NCBI GenBank assembly: GCA_032250895.1 | Contig: JAVVEZ010000014.1 | Location: 1 to 51,411, forward strand | Direction of reading: 5' to 3' | Source of the DNA: JAVVEZ01 sp032250895 | GTDB lineage: Bacteria; Pseudomonadota; Gammaproteobacteria; Pseudomonadales; Pseudohongiellaceae | DNA length: 51,411 nt | Notes under the pieces: model-generated | Told to the model about the DNA's origin: nothing | Database searches by the model: none | What the model saw: only the letters and a program-made list of their open reading frames with translations | Made by a program: the position numbers and the translations under genes | In this document: positions 1-9,173 of the stretch, in pieces | Numbering within the stretch: position 1 is the stretch's first letter | Layout: each line of letters starts with the position of its first letter

Positions 1-1522
1 CCGTGAATTTCAGCGTCATCATGATCATGCGGGCCACCCAGAAAAAGATGATGTCAAAGCCGGTGACCAGCACATCGGTGGGGTGGAAGGTACGCAGATC
101 TTCGGTGTCATCCGGCCAGCCGAGCGTGGAAAAAGTCCACAATGCCGACGAAAACCAGGTGTCCAGCACGTCCTCGTCCTGTCGCAGTACCCGCGTTGCC
201 GGCAGCTGATATTTCTCCCTGACGTCGGCTTCACTATGGCCGACATAGATGTTGTCGTCGCTGTCATACCAGGCCGGAATCCGGTGTCCCCACCACAGTT
301 GGCGGCTGATGCACCAATCCTGAATGTCCCGCATCCACGCAAAATAGGTGTTTTCCCAGTTCCTGGGTACGAACTCGATGTCGCCATTTTCCACGGCCTC
401 GATGGCAGGTTTCGCCAGGGACTGTACGGCGACATACCACTGATTGGTCAGATAGGGCTCGATCACCACGCCGCTGCGGTCGCCGCGGGGCACCTTGAGT
501 TTGTGATCTTCGACTTTTTCCAGCAGACCGGCGTCCTGCATGTCCTGGACGATGCGCTGGCGGGCCATGAAGCGATCCAGCCCCTGATAGGCGGCCGGCG
601 CATTATCGTTGATGGTGGCGTCCCGGGTGAAGATGTTGAGCAGAGGCAGGTCGTGGCGCTTGCCGACCTCGTAATCGTTGAAATCGTGTGCCGGCGTAAT
701 TTTGACACAACCCGTTCCAAATTCAGGGTCCACATAGGTGTCGGCAATGATCGGAATCTGGCGGCCACACAGGGGCAGGTCGATGAATTTTCCAATCAGG
801 TTCCGGTAACGTTCATCGTCGGGATGCACGGCGACCGCGCTGTCACCCAGCAGGGTTTCCGGCCGGGTGGTGGCGATGCTGACATAGGTTTCGCCGGCAG
901 TGGTCGTTGCATCGGCGGCCAAGGGATAACGAAAATACCAGAAGAAACCCTTTTCCTCTTCGGCAACGACTTCCAGATCGGAAATGGCGGTATGCAGGCT
1001 GGGATCCCAGTTGACCAGACGATTGCCCCGGTAAATCAGGCCTTCGTCGTAGAGCCGCACGAAGACTTCTTCCACCGCTCTGGACAGTCCGGCATCCATG
1101 GTGAAGCGTTCGCGGCTCCAGTCCATGGAAGAGCCGATGCGGCGCAGTTGCCGGGTAATGGTGCTGCCGGATTCTTCCTTCCAGCGCCACACGCGCTCGA
1201 CGAATTTTTCCCGGCCCAGTGCTTCGCGGCTGCTGCCCTCGCCCAGCAATTGCCGTTCCACGACCATTTGCGTGGCGATGCCCGCATGATCGGTGCCCAC
1301 CTGCCACAGGGTCTTGCGGCCCAGCATGCGATGATAGCGGATCAGGGCGTCCATGATGGCTTCCTGAAAACCGTGGCCCATGTGCAGGCTGCCGGTGACA
1401 TTGGGCGGGGGGATCATGATGCAATAGGGCTTGCCTTCGCCCTGGGGGGTGAAATAGCCGCGGTCTTCCCAGATTTTGTACCAGGTGCTTTCGATTTGCC
1501 GGGGCTGATAGGTCTTGTCCAT
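1..1522 (-). CDS. valS: Valine--tRNA ligase (C-terminus outside window)
   Basis: This is class I valyl-tRNA synthetase, which charges tRNA-Val in the cytoplasm. The reverse-strand frame opens at the ATG at 1522 (MDKTYQPRQI) and stays open to the window edge, giving about 507 residues. The class I HIGH motif appears as HMGH at residues 47-50, preceded by PPPNVTG. It is followed by the editing (CP1) domain with TTRPETLLGD and then the return to the catalytic core (GFDIIFFWVARM). The KMSKS loop, anticodon domain and coiled-coil tail lie outside the window. It is the last gene of the usual pepA-holC-valS order, but here 417 bp separates it from holC. Identification is secure. Confidence 0.97.
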   Translation of the reverse strand, partial: MDKTYQPRQIESTWYKIWEDRGYFTPQGEGKPYCIMIPPPNVTGSLHMGHGFQEAIMDALIRYHRMLGRKTLWQVGTDHAGIATQMVVERQLLGEGSSREALGREKFVERVWRWKEESGSTITRQLRRIGSSMDWSRERFTMDAGLSRAVEEVFVRLYDEGLIYRGNRLVNWDPSLHTAISDLEVVAEEEKGFFWYFRYPLAADATTTAGETYVSIATTRPETLLGDSAVAVHPDDERYRNLIGKFIDLPLCGRQIPIIADTYVDPEFGTGCVKITPAHDFNDYEVGKRHDLPLLNIFTRDATINDNAPAAYQGLDRFMARQRIVQDMQDAGLLEKVEDHKLKVPRGDRSGVVIEPYLTNQWYVAVQSLAKPAIEAVENGDIEFVPRNWENTYFAWMRDIQDWCISRQLWWGHRIPAWYDSDDNIYVGHSEADVREKYQLPATRVLRQDEDVLDTWFSSALWTFSTLGWPDDTEDLRTFHPTDVLVTGFDIIFFWVARMIMMTLKFT

Positions 1523-1939
1523 TACTGCGCGGGGCCTTTTCTAAAGAGTCCGGTGGCGGAAAAGCCGCAGATTATAGCCTGCCTGACAAGTGATTGGTAA
1601 CTGTTGGGCTCCTGCGTGTGCAGAGACGCGCCAGGGTCATTCAGGGCAGCTCTGGGAATCCTGAATCGTACCCATTGGGCAAGGCAGTGCCGTGGTGGCT
1701 CCGCTCGCTCGCTTGCGCTCCTCGCCGGACCACCCCGCCGCTGCCGGCAGGATCCGTGTCAGACCCGACAGAAAAAAGGCTCCTGGCTACGGGTAAGTGA
1801 GGTTCAGCAGAGTAAGGCCGGTCTTTCTGCCGTGCACGCCACTGTCTGCCGGGACATATCCGGGGGAGTCCGGTGAGGAGCGCAGCGAGCGAGCGGAGCT
1901 TCCTCGGGTGTGGCCTTGCGCTGAAGCCCGGACAGGTTC
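1523..1939. repeat. 417-bp non-coding spacer with long inverted repeat between holC and valS
   Basis: No convincing gene is present. The notable structure is an inverted repeat. The arm at 1695-1730 (CTCCGCTCGCTCGCTTGCGC core) pairs with the arm at 1868-1904 (GAGGAGCGCAGCGAGCGAGC core) over about 35 bp with a few mismatches. A looser extension inward brings CCGGCAG-type segments together on both sides. The repeat spans about 210 bp. holC and valS are normally nearly contiguous, so this looks like an inserted palindromic or miniature element. I see no transposase and no target-site duplication. A structured leader of valS is the alternative. Confidence 0.6.
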
Positions 1940-2368
1940 CTAGACCTGGTGGTGCTTCAACTCCCAGCCCTGCTCCTGATAGTGGCGCCAGTGCTTGCGG
2001 CTGAGTTGGCGGGACAGCTCGTTGTTGAGCACGATTTCAGCGATGCGCGGGAAATCCCGGTAAAAAACCGGGATCACCGGCGACAGATTGATCAGCAGCT
2101 CTGCCGGGTATTTGCAGTCACCCGCAAACCCGATCACCACCGGCATCTCTTCGTCATCGTCGTCATGATCCTGAACGCCATGAGGAATGAAACTTTCAGG
2201 CCGGAAATTCCACAGCAGCTCATCCAGCCGCCGCGCCGCCGTTTCGGATTCGGCCTGAATGAAAATGCGATTGCCGAGGCCAAAGGCTTTTTCCACCAGG
2301 CGGCAGGCGAAGAGGTCACGATGATCGTCGCTGCTTTGTTTCAGGGTATAGAAATCGGCTTGTGGCAT
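1940..2368 (-). CDS. holC: DNA polymerase III chi subunit
   Basis: This is the 142-residue chi subunit of the replicative polymerase clamp-loader assembly. It contacts SSB and pairs with psi (HolD). The family-typical opening is visible (MPQADFYTLKQ), followed by a CRLVEKAFGLGNRIFI segment, an aspartate-rich PHGVQDHDDDDEE stretch, and a PVVIGFAGDC segment resembling the SSB-facing region. Length matches the family (about 145). It lies 74 bp downstream of pepA on the same strand, as expected for gammaproteobacteria. The C-terminal half diverges more but ends at a normal place (WRHYQEQGWELKHHQV). Confidence 0.93.
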   Translation of the reverse strand: MPQADFYTLKQSSDDHRDLFACRLVEKAFGLGNRIFIQAESETAARRLDELLWNFRPESFIPHGVQDHDDDDEEMPVVIGFAGDCKYPAELLINLSPVIPVFYRDFPRIAEIVLNNELSRQLSRKHWRHYQEQGWELKHHQV

Positions 2369-2442
2369 GTTTTATTTTCGTTTCCGCGCCCGGCGCGCGA
2401 GGATGTACAGGGTCACGGACGTTCTGGCACACAAGAGGCTCA

Positions 2443-3942
2443 TTATTTTTGCTGTTGCAGCAGATATTCGAGCAGCAGGGGGACAGGGCGACCGGTGGCG
2501 CCTTTCTCCTTCCCTTGCAGCCAGGCGGTGCCGGCAATGTCCAGATGCGCCCAATGATATTTTTTGGCGAAGCGGGACAGGAAGCAGGCTGCGGTGATGG
2601 AGCCCGCCTTGGGTCCGCCAATATTGGCGATATCGGCAAAATTGCTGTCCAGCTGTTTCTGGTATTCGTCCCACAGGGGCAGGCGCCAGACCGGATCGAC
2701 GGCTTTCAGGCCGCACTGATAAAGAGCATCGGCAAGAGTGTCATCGTTGCTCATCAGCGCACTGACGTGGGAGCCCAGGGCCACGATGCAGGCCCCGGTC
2801 AGCGTGGCGATATCGATCACGGAGGCGGGTTTGAAGCGCTCCGCGTAGGTGAGGGCGTCACACAGGACCAGACGGCCTTCGGCATCCGTGTTGAGCACTT
2901 CGATGGTTTGGCCTGACATGCTGGTGACGATGTCGCCGGGCTTGGTGGCAGAGCTGCCGGGCATGTTTTCGGCGCTGGCGACAAGGCCCACTATGTTGCA
3001 CCTGGGTTTCAGTTCGGGTTTCAGTTCGCACAGCGCGGAAAACGTGCCGAGGACACTGGCCGCACCACACATATCAAACTTCATTTCATCCATGCCGGCT
3101 CCGGGCTTCAGACTGATGCCGCCGCTGTCAAAGGTAATGCCCTTGCCCACGAGCACATGAGGGGGGGTGTCTGCCGCCGTGCCCCGGTATTCCATGATGA
3201 TGAATTTGGCCGGCTGAACGCTGCCGGCACTGACGGACAGCAGCGAGCCCATGCCCAGACGTTTCATCTGGGCTTCAGACAGCACCGTCACCTTGAGTTC
3301 CTTGTGGGCCTTGCCCAGCTTCAGTGCCTGCTCGGCCAGATAGGAGGGGGTGCAGATATTGCCGGGAAGATTACCCAGTTCCCGGGCCATGGCCATACCC
3401 CTGCCGATGGCCGCGCCAGTGTTCAGACCTTTGCGGACAGTCGTCTGTTGGCTTTTGTCACTCAGATAGATATCAAGGCTTTTGAGTTTGCTGTCGGGTG
3501 TGGGTTTGGAACGCGTGCTGCGGTAACGGTAGAGGCCGTCCTGGAAGGTGCGGGCAATCAGCAGGGCCTGGTGTTCGGCGTCAAGGTTCTTGATGTCCAG
3601 GTCGCCCAGTGCCAGCAGGGCATCGCCAATGCTGTATTGCTCCAGGGCTTTGCCGGTATTGCGCAGCAGGCTGATGAATTTGCTGTCTTTCAGTTTCTCT
3701 TTGTTGCCACAACCGATGAGCAACAGGCGCCTGGCTTTGATATTGGGTACCCCATGCAGCAGCAGGCTCTGTTCGGACTTGCCACTGATATCACCGGACG
3801 CAATGATTTTGCCGAGATAGCCCTGGCTGACCTTGTCCATGGCTGCTGTGGTCTGCGTCATCACACCATCCTCAAAGACCCCCAGCACCAGGCAGGAAGT
3901 TGGCGTGTTTTCAAGTGCTGTCGTTTTTGTACTGAATTTCAT
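2443..3942 (-). CDS. pepA: Cytosol (leucyl) aminopeptidase, M17 family
   Basis: This M17 aminopeptidase of 499 residues is a hexameric two-metal enzyme that removes N-terminal residues from peptides. In some gammaproteobacteria PepA is also a DNA-binding architectural protein. The M17 signature NTDAEGRL is present, as is the metal/lysine segment VGKGITFDSGGISLKPG. An N-terminal macro-like domain precedes the catalytic domain. The start at 3942 (MKFSTKTT) is the usual family start. It heads the minus-strand pepA-holC-valS group and is divergent from lptF across 207 bp, which must hold both promoters. Confidence 0.96.
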   Translation of the reverse strand: MKFSTKTTALENTPTSCLVLGVFEDGVMTQTTAAMDKVSQGYLGKIIASGDISGKSEQSLLLHGVPNIKARRLLLIGCGNKEKLKDSKFISLLRNTGKALEQYSIGDALLALGDLDIKNLDAEHQALLIARTFQDGLYRYRSTRSKPTPDSKLKSLDIYLSDKSQQTTVRKGLNTGAAIGRGMAMARELGNLPGNICTPSYLAEQALKLGKAHKELKVTVLSEAQMKRLGMGSLLSVSAGSVQPAKFIIMEYRGTAADTPPHVLVGKGITFDSGGISLKPGAGMDEMKFDMCGAASVLGTFSALCELKPELKPRCNIVGLVASAENMPGSSATKPGDIVTSMSGQTIEVLNTDAEGRLVLCDALTYAERFKPASVIDIATLTGACIVALGSHVSALMSNDDTLADALYQCGLKAVDPVWRLPLWDEYQKQLDSNFADIANIGGPKAGSITAACFLSRFAKKYHWAHLDIAGTAWLQGKEKGATGRPVPLLLEYLLQQQK

Positions 3943-4149
3943 GAGGGGTCCCGGGTTGATTGTCAGAAAGCTGTCTGCCGCAAACGGTTTCCTGCACCGC
4001 TTTCGTCATACATGAACAGGGACAAAATTCTACCCTGATGCCCACTATTAAGAAACCTCTGAATCAAGCCTGCTGCTGACTGCCGGTCCGGCGGACAGCC
4101 TGTCGCAGAAGTAGCCCTTGCGGGTGCGATGCACTAGAATTCAGGGCTT

Positions 4150-5223
4150 ATGATCATTCTGCGCTATCTCAGCAAACAGATTCTGGGCATCACCTTTGCG
4201 GCCACCTTCATTCTGTTGCTGGTCGCGGTACTGGGGCGTTTTCTCAAGTATCTGGCCCAGGCGTCCCAGGGTGAAATAGACCCGGGCGTGCTGGTGCTGC
4301 TGATGAGTTACCGTCTGCCGGAATTTCTGCAGTTGATTCTGCCGCTCGCGCTGGTACTGGGGATTCTGCTGGCCCATGGCAGACTGTATGCCGACAATGA
4401 AATGACGGTATTGTTCGCCTGTGGCCTGAGCAAGGTGCGTCTGTTGGGCCTGACCCTGGTATCGTCGCTGCTGGTGGCCGGCCTGGTGGCCGGCCTGAGT
4501 CTGGGACTCACCCCCTGGGGGCTGGTCAATACGGATGCCCTGCTGGAAGCTCAGAAAGAACTCAATGAATTCGACATCATGGTGCCGGGCATTTTTCAGA
4601 ATATTTCGCGGGGCGCGCGTACCACCTATGCCGAAACCGTCAGTGATGAGGAGCTGCGCAATATTTTCATGCATGAACGCGCCAGAAACCGCGTGACGGT
4701 GGCCCGGCTTGCCAATCCGGTAGAGGACGAGAATGGGCAGCGGCTGGTGGTTCTGAAGGAGGGCTCGATGTCTGAAGGACTCAGTGGCAAGCAGGAATAT
4801 ACGGTCACCGGTTTCAATGAACTGGGCATCCGCATCCCGTCCAGAACCCTGAATTTTGAAATTGCCGTAGCGGAAAGAGCCTTGAGCACCCGGGATTTGC
4901 TGAGTTCATCCCGTCTGCCGGACCAGGCGGAACTGCAATGGCGGATTTCATTGATCCTGTTGATTCCGGTAATGACATTGCTGGTGGTACCCTTGAGCCG
5001 GGTGGCTCCCAGGCAGGGCAGGTTTGCCAAACTCCTGCCGGCAATCCTGTTATATACCCTGTATTTTGGCTTTCTGCTGGGTAGCCGGGATTTGATGGCG
5101 CGCGGGGATATACCCGCGAGTATCGGAATGTGGTGGGTACATGCGCTGTTCCTGGCTGCGGGGCTGCTGCTGTTGCTGGGAAAAATGCCGGATTTGCGGC
5201 GCTGGAACTTTTTAAATAGATGA
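4150..5223 (+). CDS. lptF: LPS export ABC permease LptF
   Basis: This inner-membrane permease of the LptB2FG transporter extracts lipopolysaccharide for delivery to the LptC-A-D bridge. The 357-residue protein has the expected topology: three N-terminal membrane segments (about residues 8-30, 50-80 and 98-125), a large periplasmic beta-jellyroll domain (about 130-260) and three C-terminal segments (about 265-350). The family motif region around RLYADNEMTVLFACGLS, the coupling segment facing LptB, is intact. Its stop overlaps the lptG start in an ATGA, so translation is probably coupled. LptB is not in this window, which is usual. Confidence 0.95.
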   Translation: MIILRYLSKQILGITFAATFILLLVAVLGRFLKYLAQASQGEIDPGVLVLLMSYRLPEFLQLILPLALVLGILLAHGRLYADNEMTVLFACGLSKVRLLGLTLVSSLLVAGLVAGLSLGLTPWGLVNTDALLEAQKELNEFDIMVPGIFQNISRGARTTYAETVSDEELRNIFMHERARNRVTVARLANPVEDENGQRLVVLKEGSMSEGLSGKQEYTVTGFNELGIRIPSRTLNFEIAVAERALSTRDLLSSSRLPDQAELQWRISLILLIPVMTLLVVPLSRVAPRQGRFAKLLPAILLYTLYFGFLLGSRDLMARGDIPASIGMWWVHALFLAAGLLLLLGKMPDLRRWNFLNR

Positions 5224-6299
5224 TCAAAATTGATCGCTATATAAGCAGGACAGTGGTGCTGGCGATGCTGTTGGTCCTGCTGGTGCTGGCAAGTCTGGAC
5301 CTAGTGTTTACGCTTTTTGATGAAATCGGGGATACCGGGGACAGGTACCGGAGCATGGATGCGCTGCTGTATGTCCTGCTGACCTTCCCGCGTCATCTGT
5401 ATGAATTGTTGCCCATGGCGGCGCTGATGGGCGCGCTGGTGGGCCTTGGCGTGATGGCGTCCAGCAATGAACTGGTGATCATGCGGGCAGCCGGCGTCCG
5501 GGTCAGCCGTATAGTCTGGGCGGTGATGAAACCCACTGCACTGGTCATGGTGGCGGGTCTGGTGCTGGGGGAATTCATGGCTCCTCCGTTGGAACTCAGA
5601 GCTGAAGTACACAAGGCTCTGGCGAATGCCGACGGTGGTGAAATGATACTGTCCCGCTATGGTCACTGGCTGCGTGAGGGCGAAGCCTATATGCACTTCA
5701 ATGCCATTGAAGCCGATGGTGTGCTGCATGGTGTCAGCATTTACCGTTTTGATGCCGGCAAACAGCTGGTGAGCAGCACCTTTGCCGAAAAGGCCGTCTA
5801 TCAGCAGCAGGGAAGCTGGCTGCTGGAAAATGTCAGCGAATCGGTGTTTGTGGAAACCGATGGGCAGAGCAAGAGCTTCAATACCTTCTATATCGAGAAA
5901 ACCTGGGCGGTGGACCTGGTGCCGGAATTGTTGCGGGTGCTGATCATGGACCCGGATAAAATGGCCATTTCTGATTTGTATCGATATGCCCGCCGCTTTG
6001 AAACCCAGGGGCAGGATGGCAATCAGTATTACCTGGCGTTCTGGAAAAAAATGTTGCAGCCGTTGACCACGGCAGTGCTGGTGCTGGTGGCCATTGCCTT
6101 TGTGTTTGGACCCTTGCGGGAAGCCACGATGGGTTCCCGCGTGTTTGTGGCAATCTGTTTCGGATTGTTGTTCATTATCTTGCAGCGTCTGCTCAATACC
6201 CTGAGCCTGGTTTTTCAGCTGGACCCCTTGCTGGCGGTGCTGCTGCCGATTCTGCTGACTGCCGTTGCCGGCAGCTGGCTGCTGCGCAGGGCCGCATGA
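5220..6299 (+). CDS. lptG: LPS export ABC permease LptG
   Basis: This is the partner permease of LptF, 359 residues with the same plan: three membrane segments, a periplasmic domain (about 130-265) and three membrane segments. The conserved coupling region SSNELVIMRAAGVRVSRI is visible at about residues 80-100, and the N-terminal FTLFDEIGDTGDRY segment is typical of LptG. It overlaps lptF by four bases. The gene ends 18 bp before the stop of the convergent RDD gene, and I see no clear terminator between them. Confidence 0.95.
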   Translation: MIKIDRYISRTVVLAMLLVLLVLASLDLVFTLFDEIGDTGDRYRSMDALLYVLLTFPRHLYELLPMAALMGALVGLGVMASSNELVIMRAAGVRVSRIVWAVMKPTALVMVAGLVLGEFMAPPLELRAEVHKALANADGGEMILSRYGHWLREGEAYMHFNAIEADGVLHGVSIYRFDAGKQLVSSTFAEKAVYQQQGSWLLENVSESVFVETDGQSKSFNTFYIEKTWAVDLVPELLRVLIMDPDKMAISDLYRYARRFETQGQDGNQYYLAFWKKMLQPLTTAVLVLVAIAFVFGPLREATMGSRVFVAICFGLLFIILQRLLNTLSLVFQLDPLLAVLLPILLTAVAGSWLLRRAA

Positions 6300-6317
6300 C
6301 GGCGGCATCATGGAACG

Positions 6318-6794
6318 CTATTTTTTTGGCAGGGGTGGCAGCAGCACCACCTGGGAACGGGACAGACGATCCTGGACACTGGCCCGCTGCTCGTTGAAAA
6401 ACATATAAAAATAGCCCAGTCCCAGGCAGGCCAGCGAAAGCGGGGCCACCAGAAAACGAATCAGGCATTGTTTCAGACTGAGAGGAGAGCCGTCGGCGTT
6501 TTGAATTTTGATGTGCCAGGCATGCATGCCAAGCGTTTGTCCGCTCATCATCCAGAAGCCACTGAAAAAGATGAAGCTGCTCAGCAGCAGCGCGGCGAAC
6601 AGCAGGTTTTTATACAAGGGATCAAGGACCACCTGGCCGTTCTGAACGCTTTGAGCCTCGTCGACACCAAAGGCCCACAGGCAGAAAAAAGTGACCATCA
6701 GCCAGATGGCGACGACCAGCAGGCTGTCATAGACCATGGCGGCAAGTCGCCGCCACAGGGCGGCCGGCGGCAGGTTTGAGACTGGAGTATTCAT
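6318..6794 (-). CDS. RDD family membrane protein
   Basis: This is a small integral membrane protein of 158 residues from the start at 6794 (MNTPVSNLPPAALWRRLAAM). RDD domains are named for Arg and Asp residues near the first helix; here the equivalent is RRLAAMVYDSLLVVAI. Three to four hydrophobic segments follow (about residues 15-40, 65-90 and 115-140), with GQTLGMHAWHIKI, a typical RDD loop. Function is not established for most members, and some are linked to sodium/proton exchange. An upstream in-frame extension to 6941 exists but lacks family character, so the shorter start is preferred. It is divergent from the TPR gene. Confidence 0.85.
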   Translation of the reverse strand: MNTPVSNLPPAALWRRLAAMVYDSLLVVAIWLMVTFFCLWAFGVDEAQSVQNGQVVLDPLYKNLLFAALLLSSFIFFSGFWMMSGQTLGMHAWHIKIQNADGSPLSLKQCLIRFLVAPLSLACLGLGYFYMFFNEQRASVQDRLSRSQVVLLPPLPKK

Positions 6795-6905
6795 CGTGTG
6801 CTGTGTAGTATTGGCTGGTATCAGTAATATAGCCATTCTACTGTGCTGCCGGGCAAATGGCCATGCAGCCTGGACAGAGCGCTGCACTCCTTCAAGGATA
6901 CTGAC

Positions 6906-7574
6906 ATGAGGCTTATGGAGAAGGTTCAGGTATTTGTTCATGTGACCCGGCTGGCGGGACTGGTGGCCGCCTGCGTGCTGCCGGCATTGTGTCTGGCCCA
7001 GGCCGGAAACTTGCAGAACGTGCAGAACAATGGCGCAGAGCTACAGAATAGTGCAGAGCAGCAGAGCGTTCAGGACTTCAGGGTGGAACGGCGGCGTGTG
7101 CTTGAAGGTGGTGTCATCATGGATGCGCCTTCTGTCCCCATAACGATTTTGGGGGATGAATCGAAGATGCTTGCCCGGGGGCGTACACGCACAGCCCGGA
7201 GCATCGAAGACTACAGGCGGGCCATCGAGGTTCTGGAAAATGTCGAAGGGCCCTATGCCAGTGGCCTTGCCGGACAGTTTTCCGGGCTGGGCGGCCTGCT
7301 GGAAAGCACCGGTGAATATCAGGCGGCCATCAGTGCCTATGAAAAAGCCCTGCATGTGGTGCGGGTCAATTATGGCCTGTTCGCGGCTGAACAGCCCAAG
7401 CTGGTGATGAGTCTTATCCGAAATCATGTGTTTCTGCGAAATTTCGAGGAAGCCCGCAGACAGGAGGATTTTCTGAGATACCTGCGGGATGCCGGCTATC
7501 GGCGTGAGTTTCCACAGCAAGGAGCCCTTCAGCCTACCGCACCGGCACAGCAGCGTTATTCAGAGGCTCACTGA
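6906..7574 (+). CDS. Exported tetratricopeptide-repeat protein
   Basis: This is a 222-residue protein of unknown role. From the ATG at 6906 it has a basic start, a hydrophobic stretch (about residues 10-28) and an A-x-A-type end (CLAQAG), so it should be exported. The middle carries TPR-like helical hairpins: a segment ending YASGLAGQFSGLGGLLESTGEYQ, AISAYEKALHVVRVNYG, then FEEARRQEDFLRYL. The C-terminus is low complexity. Proteins with few TPRs usually serve as scaffolds, but no partner is evident. It is 63 bp upstream of the LeuA-family gene in the same direction. Confidence 0.6.
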   Translation: MRLMEKVQVFVHVTRLAGLVAACVLPALCLAQAGNLQNVQNNGAELQNSAEQQSVQDFRVERRRVLEGGVIMDAPSVPITILGDESKMLARGRTRTARSIEDYRRAIEVLENVEGPYASGLAGQFSGLGGLLESTGEYQAAISAYEKALHVVRVNYGLFAAEQPKLVMSLIRNHVFLRNFEEARRQEDFLRYLRDAGYRREFPQQGALQPTAPAQQRYSEAH

Positions 7575-7637
7575 GCTCAACGCGAGCGCGTATTTTTGGT
7601 AGACTTGCCGCTTGCCCAAGCCTCGGATACCCCGATA

Positions 7638-9173
7638 ATGACGAAACTTCCCGACTATGTTGCCCTGCTCGATGTGACCCTGCGTGATGGAGAACAGACC
7701 CAGGGTGTATCGTTCACGGCCGCAGAAAAACTCAATATTGCCCAGGCCCTGCTGGAGTCCCTGAAGGTGGACCGCATCGAGGTGGCATCGGCGCGGGTCT
7801 CGGAAGGTGAAAAGGCCGCCGTGGCCAGTATCAATCAATGGGCCGCCAGCCATGGCTACGAAGACCGGGTAGAGGTGCTGGGTTTCGTGGATTACGACAA
7901 AAGCGTGGACTGGATCAGCGACACCGGCGGCCGGGTCATCAACCTGTTGACCAAGGGCAGTGAAAAACACTGCCGGCAGCAGTTGGGCAAAACCCTGGAG
8001 GAGCATGCGCAGGACGTATGCCGGACGGTGGCCTATGCCCGCAGCAAGGGGCTGCGGGTAAACGCCTACCTGGAAGACTGGTCCAATGGCTACAGGGACG
8101 ACAAGGACTATGTGTTTGCGCTGATGCAGGCCATTGGCGACTGTGGCATCGAGCACTTCATGTTGCCGGATACCCTGGGTGTCATGAGCCCGGCCGAGGT
8201 TGGGACGGCCATTGCGGACATGCTTGAGCACTTTCCCGGGCAGCAATTCGATTTTCATCCGCACAATGACTATGGTCTGGCAACCGCCAACTGCATGGCC
8301 GCCGTGGCTGCCGGCATCCGCAATCTGCACTGCACCGTGAACTGTCTGGGGGAAAGAGCCGGGAATGTCTCCCTGGCGGAGGTGGCGGTCGTGCTGAAGG
8401 ACAAGATGGGCATCAAAACAGCCATCGATGAAACGCACCTGGCTCCTGTCAGCAAGATGGTGGAGCGCTTTTCGGGAAAATGGATAGCCGGCAATATGCC
8501 TATTCTGGGTGCCGACGTGTTTACGCAGACGGCCGGTATTCATGCCGACGGGGATGTCAAGGGCGGACTCTACGAAACCCGGCTCAGTCCGGAGCGCTTC
8601 GCCCGCCGGCGCAGTTATGCGCTGGGCAAATTGAGCGGCAAGGCCTCGGTGCTGAAAAATATCGAGGAACTCGGCATCACCCTGTCGGACGATAACCTGA
8701 AGAAGGTTTTGAAGCGGGTGGTGAAACTGGGCGATTCCAAGGAAACCATCACCGCCGACGACCTGCCCTTCATCATTGCCGATGTGCTGGAAAGCAGTGA
8801 CTACCACCATATCAAACTGCTGGACTGCAATATCAACAGCAGTCTGGACGTGGCCTCTCTGGTCAGTCTGCGGGTGGAGATCAATGGCAGGCTCTACAAG
8901 GAAACCGGGACCGGCAATGGTGGCTATGCGGCCTTTATCGATGCCCTGAAAAAAATCCTCGACAGCATCAATTTTGCAATGCCGGAATTGATTGATTACA
9001 CCGTGCGCATTCCCAAGGGCGGCAAACCCGGGGCTCTCACCGAATGTACCATCACCTGGGCGGGCGCCGGCCGCAACCTGCGCACCCGTGGCGTGCATTC
9101 CAATCAGATTTACGCCGCCGTACTGGCCACGCTGCGCATGGTCAACACGCGCCTGCATGGCATGCAGCCATGA
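7638..9173 (+). CDS. LeuA-family acyl-transferring synthase ((R)-citramalate or 2-isopropylmalate synthase type)
   Basis: This 511-residue DRE-TIM metallolyase condenses acetyl-CoA with a 2-oxoacid, likely pyruvate (citramalate, isoleucine route) or 2-oxoisovalerate (leucine route). Visible features are the N-terminal LLDVTLRDGEQTQGVSF, the metal site FDFHPHNDYG, the family motif CLGERAGN and a C-terminal regulatory (LeuA dimer) domain from about residue 390 (LLDCNINSSLDVASLV). The start at 7638 (MTKLPDYVALLDV) fits the fold; a TTG start 42 bp upstream is less likely. This variant resembles a clade outside classical E. coli LeuA, so substrate cannot be decided by eye. Its stop overlaps ltaE (ATGA), so the two are co-translated. 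Confidence 0.85.
   Translation: MTKLPDYVALLDVTLRDGEQTQGVSFTAAEKLNIAQALLESLKVDRIEVASARVSEGEKAAVASINQWAASHGYEDRVEVLGFVDYDKSVDWISDTGGRVINLLTKGSEKHCRQQLGKTLEEHAQDVCRTVAYARSKGLRVNAYLEDWSNGYRDDKDYVFALMQAIGDCGIEHFMLPDTLGVMSPAEVGTAIADMLEHFPGQQFDFHPHNDYGLATANCMAAVAAGIRNLHCTVNCLGERAGNVSLAEVAVVLKDKMGIKTAIDETHLAPVSKMVERFSGKWIAGNMPILGADVFTQTAGIHADGDVKGGLYETRLSPERFARRRSYALGKLSGKASVLKNIEELGITLSDDNLKKVLKRVVKLGDSKETITADDLPFIIADVLESSDYHHIKLLDCNINSSLDVASLVSLRVEINGRLYKETGTGNGGYAAFIDALKKILDSINFAMPELIDYTVRIPKGGKPGALTECTITWAGAGRNLRTRGVHSNQIYAAVLATLRMVNTRLHGMQP

Noticed and set aside
83..1600. 505-codon plus-strand open frame
   Set aside because: It is antisense to valS in a GC-rich region. Its translation has no recognisable domain, while the opposite strand encodes clear valyl-tRNA synthetase motifs.
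5222..5235. Perfect palindrome GATCAAAATTGATC, resembling an Fnr-like operator
   Set aside because: It lies within the first codons of lptG inside the lptFG operon and has two, not four, central bases between the TTGAT-like halves. Most likely coding chance.
7560..9158. 532-codon minus-strand open frame
   Set aside because: It is antisense to the LeuA-type synthase, with His/Gln-rich translation typical of shadow frames.
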